NCBI GenBank assembly: GCA_047967505.1
Contig: CM106540.1
Origin: Dipteris shenzhenensis
Taxonomy: Eukaryota; Polypodiophyta; Polypodiopsida; Gleicheniales
Reading direction: 5' to 3' (one strand)
Length of the DNA stretch: 64,000 bases
How positions within the stretch are numbered: the stretch's first letter is position 1; each line of letters opens with the position of its first letter. Under the pieces are notes generated by a model that saw only the letters and a list, made by a program, of their open reading frames with translations, had not been told where the DNA came from and searched no databases. Shown one piece after another: positions 57,040-64,000 of the stretch. The translations under genes were made by a program, and so were the position numbers.

Positions 57040-58055
57040 CTTCTCTCTCTCTCCCACCCACTCCCATCCTCCCACCCCATTCCCACTCCCACCCCATTCC
57101 CACTCCCACTCCCACCCCCATCCTCCCACCCCACCTCCCCCATTCTCACTCCCACGCCCACGCCCATTCTTTCACCTTCCCCATTCCCACTCCCTCTCCC
57201 ACTCCCATCCTCCCACCCCACCCCTCCCACTCCCACCCTCACCCCACCCCCACCTCCCCCATTCCCACTCCCACTCCCACTCCCATTCTCCCACCCACTC
57301 CCATCCTCCCACCTACACCTCTCACTCCCACTCCCATCCTCCCACCCCCACCCCTGCCCCCCCATTCCCACTCCCACTCCCATTCTCCCACCCTTATCCT
57401 CCCACCTCACCCCTCCCACTCCCATCCTCCCACTCCCTCTCCCACTCCCACTCCCACTCCCATTTTCCCACCCCCCCACCTCCCCCATTCCCACTCCCAC
57501 TCCCATTTTCCCACCCCCCCCACCTCCCCCACTCCCACTCCCTCCCCCATCCTCCCACCCCACCCCTCCCACTTCCACCCCCACCTCCCCCATTCCCACT
57601 CCCATCCTCCCACCTCACCCCTCCCACTTCCACCCCCACCTCCCCCATTCCCACTCCCTCTCCCACTCCCATCCTCCCACTCCCACTCCCCACCCCTCCC
57701 ACTCCCACTCCCATCCTCCCACCCCCACCTCCCCCATTCCCACTCCCTCTCCCACTCCCACTCCCATTCTCCCACCCCCACCCCCACCTCCCCCATTCCC
57801 ACCTCCCCCATTCCCACTCCCTCTCCCACTCCCACTCCCATTCTCCCACCCCCACCCCCACCTCCCCCGTTCCCACTCCCTCTCCCACTCCCACTCCCAT
57901 CCTCCCACCCCCACCCCCACCCCCACCCCCACCGCCCCCATTCCCACTCCCTCTCCCACTCTCCCTTTCTCCCACTACCACCCTCCCACACTCCCTTTCT
58001 CCACTTTCCCACTCTCCCTTTCTCCCACTACCACCCTCCCAACTATCAATTCCAC
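57040..58055. repeat. CCCACTCCCATCCTCCCACC minisatellite
   Basis: About 1 kb of short C-rich units (CCCACTCCCACTCCCATCCT, CCACCTCCCCCATTCCCACT) with few G on the plus strand. The terminal portion changes to CACTCTCCCTTTCTCCCACT. The minus strand is G-rich with many GGG runs, compatible with G-quadruplex formation. Predicted peptides of about 350 codons are artefacts. Confidence 0.93.
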
Positions 58056-58129
58056 TATTACTTATGAATTCTAATTAAACTATTACTTAAATAAATGATA
58101 TATCTTGAAAACACTCATAGGATTTAAGG

Positions 58130-59110
58130 TTTAGGATTTCGTGGTTTGGGTTTAGGATTTGGGGTTTGGTGAGTTAGGGTTTAGGGTTTAGGGTTCAAGG
58201 TTCGAGGGTTAGGGTTTGGGGGTTAGGGTTTAGAGTTTGGTGGTTTAGGGTTTGGGGTTTGGGGGTTAGCGTTTAGGATTTAGGGTTTAGGGTTTAGGAT
58301 TTAGGGTTTAGGGTTTAGGGTTTGGGGGTTAGGGTTTAGGGTTTAGGGTTTGGGGGTTAGGGTTTAGGGTTTGGGAGTTAGAGTTTAAGTTTAGGGTTTA
58401 GGGTTTGGGGTTTAGGGTTTAGGGTTTGGGAGTTAGGGTTTAGGGTTTAGGGTTTAGAAGTTAGGGTTTAGGGTTTAGGAGTTAGGGTTTAGGGTTTAGG
58501 GTTTAGAGTTTAGGGTTTGGGGGTTAGGGTTTAGGGTTTGGGAGTTAGAGTTTAAGGTTTAGGGATTAGGGTTTGGGGTTTAGGGTTTAGGGTTTAGGGT
58601 TTGGGAGTTAGGGTTTAGGGTTTAGGATTTAGGGTTTAGGAGTTAGGGTTTAGGGTTTGGGGGTTAGGGTTTAGAGTTTAGGGTTTGGGGGTTAGGGTTA
58701 AGGGTTTAGGGTTTAGGAGTTAGGGTTTAGAGTTTAGGGTTTGGGGTTAGAGTTAAGGGTTTAGGGTTTAGGGTTTAGGAGTTAGGGTTTAGGGTTTAGG
58801 ATTTAGGGTTTGGGAGTTAGGGTTTAGGGTCTGGCGTTTGGGAGTTAGGGTTTAGGATTTAGGGTTTGGGAGTTAGGGTTTAGGGTTTAGGGTTTGGGAG
58901 TTAGGGTTTAGGGTTTAGGAGTTAGGGTTTAGGGTTTGGGGTTTAGGGTTTAGGGTTTGGGAGTTAGGGTTTGGGGTTTGGGGGTTAGGGTTTAGGGTTT
59001 AGGGTTTGGGGGTTGGGGTTTAGGGTTTAGGGTTTAGGGTTTGGGAGTTAGGGTTTAGGGTTATTATTGTTTAGGGTTTAGGGTTGTTTTGGTTTACGGT
59101 TTAGGGTTTA
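58130..59110. repeat. Interstitial degenerate telomere-type repeat (TTTAGGG)n
   Basis: About 1 kb of GGGTTTAGGGTTTAGGG-type sequence, the plant telomere unit, mixed with regular variants GTTTGGG, GGAGTTA and GGGGGTTA. It starts near 58110 and fades into TTATTGGTTTACGG words by 59150. All G-rich units are on the plus strand. It sits about 100 bp upstream of the DUF7869 reading frame. Confidence 0.95.
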
Positions 59111-59223
59111 GGCTTTAGGGTTGTTATTGGTTTACGGTTGTTATTGGTTAGTGTCTAATTAAATTTTCAAACACGTTCTGGATTTTTAAATCATTAATAA
59201 AGTAGATTATTGAGAAGAGACTA

Positions 59224-62200
59224 ATGTTCTTTATAATGGTTGTTACAGCTTGTTTGCAAAGGAAACTCGCAAAGGAGATGGCTACAAAATTTATTCCGGG
59301 GATGGAGGTGATTTTATGTTGCAAAAGAGAAGTAGTTGCATTTGCTACAATCCATGAAAGTGATCCAAATTCTATTTGTCACTTTAGAAGACTTGGCGAA
59401 GATAAGGTGGCGGTTATCGTATCAAGGATTCTTAGTGCACATGTTGAGCTAAAGCATAAGTGTGGGGATATGGAAATCCTTGGAGATGTTATGCCCTATA
59501 ATACTTCCAACAAAGCATTTATTGCATGGGATAGAGATGAGACTTATCCAACACATGTCATCAGGAATACAAAGTGCATATCTTTGGATTTTAGAGTGGG
59601 AGATATTTTACAAATGTTATCATTTACAAATAAGTATGTAGCAGAAGGTCAAGTCTTGGGATTTGAACAAGTTGAACACTGGACATTTGCGCAGATGAGA
59701 ATTCAAAAAGTTACAGATGATGGTATGGATGATAACTCAATGTCATTGGATGGTCCCTACTATGAGGTAGGTAAGGATTTGAGATGGAGCATGCAATTTT
59801 TAAAGATTGGAAAGACTCGGCATGTGGTTTTTAATGATAAACATAATGTATACTACAACATCAAAGAATTGAAAGAATATGCCAATGTACCAAGCTCTAT
59901 TCCTTCAGAGATGGATGATTCCAATGCACTCAACTATAGCACTGACGTCTTATCAGAAGTCGATGAGTTCATTGGTACCGAGAAAGAAAAATATTTCACA
60001 AGTGATGCCTTATCTGAGGTGGATGAGTTCATGCACATTGAGAACTTGGACAAAGATGTCAAAAGTGTTATATCTTCAAGCATGGATGGCTTCATGGATA
60101 CTGATAAAGTTCTTGGAGTCAAAGCAGGTAACTATGGAATTATGGAAATCATGCACGTTAGTATAATGAGTGATGTTCTCTCTGGAGTAGAGGAGTTTCA
60201 AGACTATGGAGTTATGAAATCCATAGAAAGTGCATCAATGAGCGATGTTCTCTCAGGAATAGATGAGTTTGAAGATCATTCTGGACACTCTATCACCACT
60301 GACTATGGAGTTATGAAATCCATAGAAAGTGCATCAATGAGTGATGTTCTCTCAGGAATAGATGAGTTTGAAGATCATTCGGGACACTCTAATGCCATTG
60401 TGACAAGTGGTTCTACGATTGTATCAAAAGTAGGGATGAGATCAACAAAGGACTATTCGGTGTTTGACTTTGATTGTGAACTTGTAAATGTTACAAATGG
60501 TTTGACGAATGTATCAAAAGCAAGGATGACATCAACAAAGGAATATTCAGTATTTGACTGTCAGAGTGATAAGATCAAGGATGCAACATCTCATGAAAAC
60601 AACGTGACAAATAAATCTTACAAGGAGAACTACACAAATCCAAATAAGAATGTACAGAAGGTCCCAAAACGGACATACAGATGCATGAAAAGACAACGAG
60701 TGCAGGCAGGTCCAGAAAAGCAACCAAAGAGAATAAGAGTAATGAATGAAGATGTTATGCTAAAAGCAATGCGATCTACATGCTGTAAGCATATATGTAT
60801 GCGATCCATTAACTTACATGACATCAAGGGTTGTAGAGAACATGTCTGGCAAAGGAAAGGATGCAGAAGAAATGAATACCTACTCACGAGATTGTCTTGC
60901 TTTCTTATAAATGATAAGAGAAGTCGAAGTTCAGGACATCAAATAAGGCCTCTTATAAATGGAAAAAGTATATGCAATAATGCATATCGCATTATTACAG
61001 GATTATCACATGGCACATATTGGAATTTGGCTAATAAAGCAAAGTATGGAGTTAAATTTAACATTCATGGAAAAATAGGAAGGCCCAAAACAAGAGCCTC
61101 AACGGTTGCGGCAACAGCAATTTTGAAAGATTACATTTATGAAAATGCTTTACCGCAACCCCACCTATCAGAAATGCATCTTCCGATAGGTTTGACCAAA
61201 AAAGAAGTATTTAACTCTATTGGAGAAACATAGAGGCAAAGAGGGCATGCACCGGCATCTTTTCATACTTTGTATACTCTTTGGAAAAAAAGCTTTGGAC
61301 ATGTTAAAATTCCAAAGAGGCAAAAAATGTCAAAGTGCAACGACTGTGATGATCTAAAGCGAGCACTTGAGAGTGCAACATCTCCAGAACAAAAAGAAGC
61401 TTACAAAAGAAAGAGAGAATTTCATCATGGACTTGTTCGACATTCTAGAATAAAATATGCATTTTGGAAGGAGCAAGCTATTTCTCACCCAAATGAGTAC
61501 ATGTGCATTATTGTAGATGGTATGGATCAAAATACAACAACATTACCTCGATTCGTTAACACTCCACCTAAGCTACAAGGCAAATACTTTTTAAAGACAC
61601 ATCTATGTGGAGTGTTAGTGCACGGATTTAAGTTTTTTGCAGACATATGGATTGATTCCTTGCATCTACACGATAGCAATCAAGTTGTAACATCCGTTAT
61701 GAAGGAAATTCACAATGTACATGCAGAAAAAGGTCGCCTACCAGCAACTTTGAGAATACAAGCAGACAATTGCGGACGAGAGAATAAGAATGTACTCTTC
61801 TTTGCATTTTGCTCAATGCTAATCGCTCATAGAATCTTGAATGAGATTGAAGTTGGGTTTTTGTTGGTTGGGCACACACATGAGGATATCGATCAGGTAT
61901 TTAGCACAGTTTCAAGAGAACTAAAACACAAGGACATGGAAACAATGGATGACTTGATAAGAAAATGTGGGAGGCAAGTTGGTGGCCGTAAGGAAGGAAC
62001 AGTATGCTCAATGGTTGAGAGGATGTATGATTGGAAGAGCTTTATTCTACCTTTCATACAAAAAGGTGGTGATGCCCTGATTGGTCATAGCGCTCCACAC
62101 TATTTTCGATTTTTCTTAAAGGATGAAAAAACAGTGATGCAATGGCAACACTATTCTCTTGATACAAAATGGGAACCTGAAGAACCTTACTCTCTCTTAA

Positions 62201-62985
62201 CTTCAATCCCGAGCAAAGAAATGCATCCAACATGGGCTCCTATAAAAGAATTCAGCGAGAAATCCAAAGGTGAAATAGAAGGCTTAAAAGCTTTTATTGC
62301 ATACAAAGAGGAAATGCTCCGGAGATTTCCTGATTAGAAGCCCTCTTGGAAGGAACACACTACTGTTGTAATTAGCAAGACCTACCAATTGATAAAGGAC
62401 CTTGCAAAAATGCAAGAAGATGATATTAAGGCAGAACGGCCTTTATTTTGGCCAAATGTTGGTAATGACTTACGTCCAGCATGTGGTCTCTTTAAAAATG
62501 AGTTTGAATCGTTGCTCCCACGTCCATATTGTGGACCCAAGAAGAGAGAGTTTATGCCACAAATAGACATAGATGTCCATTGTTTTGTTGCAGTTCGACC
62601 ATCGGATGATGAACATGAGAACGTGAAGTTTTGGGTTGCAAAAGTAGTTGACATGAGCATGGATGACCGGGGGAGAGCTACAACATTTACAGCGGTATGG
62701 TATGAGTCAAGGGGCAGGAAGGAGAACCAATATAACAGTACATTGTATAGTAGTTGTTTGAAAAAGGAATGGGTCCCAAACCATGAAGCAATTTCAAGAC
62801 TTTCCACAGAGATAGTCATAGTATCCTAGAAATCAAGGTCAAAGAAAACAAAGAAGCACATGGGGTATAATGTAGAAGACAAAATAAAATTACCGCAACC
62901 AATTATTACACACATTACAGAGTTCACAAAGATGCTCGCCCGGGAGGAAGTAGAAGGAGATAGCGCAAATGAAGAATGCCCATGA
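59224..62985 (+). pseudogene. DUF7869 (RNase-H/DDE-like) protein with DUF8039-like N-terminus, interrupted by three TAG codons
   Basis: One frame of 1,254 codons from 59224 to a TGA at 62983-62985. It is broken only by TAG at 61231, 62335 and 62827. A likely acceptor (GGTTGTTACAG, ending 59248) suggests the true exon starts just inside. Residues about 20-125 resemble DUF8039, a domain of plant transposase-like proteins (PGMEVILCCKREVVAFATI, EILGDVMPYNTSNKAFIAWD). Residues about 235-395 carry acidic repeats (SDVLSGIDEFEDHSGH and relatives). A Cys/His-rich basic section follows (TCCKHICMRSINLHDIKGC, NIHGKIGRPKTR). The DUF7869 core includes CIIVDGMDQNTT, LRIQADNCGRENKN and VGHTHEDIDQVFS, positions matching an Asp-Asp-Glu/Asp catalytic arrangement. 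The C-terminus (VHCFVAVRPSDDE, FWVAKVVDMSMDD) is unassigned. Probably a transposon integrase-like protein; the enzymatic role is inferred, not demonstrated. Confidence 0.78.
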
Positions 62986-63076
62986 TAACACCATTCAAAT
63001 ATCGAGAAAGAGTGAAGGTGGTGGTGGTTGTCAGATGAGAGTGAATGAAGATGGCACCCAAGCGACAAGTGATGAC

Positions 63077-63169
63077 AGAAAGGACATTCTGAACAAGCAA
63101 ATGTTTGGATCGCTCATTTCTGTGATCATGATAGAAAAGGACATTCAAACAAGCAAATGTTTGGATCGC
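63077..63169. repeat. Imperfect tandem duplication, about 56 bp
   Basis: AGAAAGGACATTCTGAACAA and AGAAAAGGACATTCAAACAA begin two units, both followed by GCAAATGTTTGGATCGC. It lies about 90 bp after the DUF7869 frame. Confidence 0.85.
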
Positions 63170-63189
63170 CCATTTGTACTAAACTCATT

Positions 63190-64000
63190 GTAAAGGAAAA
63201 ATTAAATTATTGAAAAGACCACAGGAGATCCTTTGTACAAAGACTCATCCAGAGCAATATTTGTTGTAAAACTTATGACATGATAATGTAAAATTGCAAG
63301 CATAGCTATTGCTATTTTTTGGAGTACAAAAGAGGCTTCCATCATGTCTCATGTGTATATAAACCTTTTAATTTCTTGAATATTCAAGAGTGTTATAGTT
63401 TTCTGCATTGAAAGTAAAAAGAGTCTTACAGGTCTCTTATGTATACATTTTTAAAATGTTGTGAATCCTCAATAGCATGGTTTTTCATGGATTTAAACTA
63501 ATAACTCGGATTTTTTATTTTAAGAATGTGATTCTTATAAACAAGAAATACAAATTTAGGATTTAATAGTAGTTTTTGCATTATTTGTACAACATTGTAG
63601 AGAGATATTTTGAAATGTCTTATGTGAAAATGATAGTGCCAGAAAGTAAACTTTTGATTCTCGAATGACAGTTTCATAAAGTAAACTTTTCAGTTGGGAA
63701 CGATTTTAAGGAATAGTCCAAAAGTAGACATATGAGTCCAAAATTAATGAAATAAGTGTTGATGCATGTTTCTTTCTATCTTATGGTGGCTATATAAAAT
63801 GTGCCTCTTTGTTGTCTATTGGGAACTTCTTATGTATATTTTTGATAGCTGAACGTGGGCACCTCATGATCTTTTCAGGTTATTGCCTGGAAGTACCTGC
63901 AAGATTCAAGAATAGTTTATCAAGCTTGTTATGAACAGTAAATGTTCTAAGGTTTAACGAATGACCTGAGTAATGGCTACAGGCATGGATTCTCCAGATT
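63190..64000. other. Gene-free 3' end of the window
   Basis: AT-rich DNA without supported genes. AGTAAACTTTT.GATT-like words repeat near 63646 and 63680. I found no copia sequence resuming copy B and no inverted copy of the 47334 junction, so the far end of the DUF7869/C48 unit is probably outside the window. Confidence 0.5.

Noticed and set aside
56973-58074. Frames of 350-364 codons of Pro/Ser/Thr/His
   Set aside because: Translation of the CCCAC minisatellite in several frames at once; composition artefact.
58130-59110. A true chromosome end
   Set aside because: The tract is degenerate, internal and followed by at least 5 kb of other DNA; interstitial repeat is the better reading.
59224-62985. 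Programmed readthrough or reassigned TAG in the DUF7869 frame
   Set aside because: Nearby retroelements show the same TAG gain at CAG sites, and IWS1 uses a normal code; decay explains it more simply. It cannot be excluded without paralogues.
1-64000. CRISPR arrays, rRNA or tRNA genes, bacterial operons
   Set aside because: None seen. The short tandem repeats lack CRISPR-like regular spacers, and gene structure is eukaryotic.

Overview
The window is nuclear DNA of a land plant. The evidence is an 11-exon IWS1 gene with plant-type exon structure, several Ty1/copia retrotransposons primed from initiator tRNA-Met, a block of degenerate plant telomere-type repeat (TTTAGGG), and a hAT relic. The large repeat load and the DUF7869-type gene suggest a repeat-rich vascular plant such as a fern. 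That is a guess at lineage, not something the sequence proves. I recognise only one ordinary host gene.

Layout. 1-2.7 kb: 5' part of a decayed copia element (minus strand). 2.7-8.2 kb: LTR-like debris with TATA boxes, a GC-rich tandem repeat, and two copies of one repeat terminus in opposite orientation (4714 and 8232). 8.5-10.7 kb: hAT transposase pseudogene (plus). 10.7-22.2 kb: intergenic DNA with microsatellites, hairpins, a foldback/MITE family (15893-16320 and 18271-19272) and small tandem duplications. 22258-26278: complete IWS1 gene (plus), which can be read exon by exon to 505 codons. 28.6-31.3 kb: copia-D (plus), 5' LTR to integrase. 31.3-47.3 kb: a nested pile of minus-strand copia elements. 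Copy A (31336-35155) is truncated and sits in copia-D. Copy B is an outer element (35621 to 47334) split by two insertions: a gag-only LTR element at 37649-40282 (TSD AAAAC) and a full-length sister, copy C, at 40455-45969 (TSD TGTAC).

47.3-63.0 kb holds the most unusual locus: two divergent gene relics separated by about 7 kb of extreme low-complexity DNA. The minus-strand gene (about 52.2 to 47.3 kb) is multi-exonic and ends in a C48 (Ulp1/SENP-like) cysteine protease whose His, Asn, Gln and Cys positions appear only after splicing. The plus-strand gene (59.2-63.0 kb) is one reading frame of about 1,250 codons. It has a DUF8039-like N-terminus, acidic repeats and a DUF7869 RNase-H/DDE-like core, and is broken only by three TAG codons. 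The DNA between them contains a perfect 23-bp-arm palindrome, a C/T array built around GCTGCCGCGGCAGC, a CCCACTCCCATCC-type array and about 1 kb of telomere-like repeat. My interpretation, an inference, is a large DNA-transposon-like unit pairing a DUF7869 integrase-like protein with a Ulp1-like protease.

Decay follows one chemistry. Premature stops in the copia copies that can be checked against sister copies are CAG to TAG changes, as expected for deamination of methylated CHG sites in silenced plant repeats.
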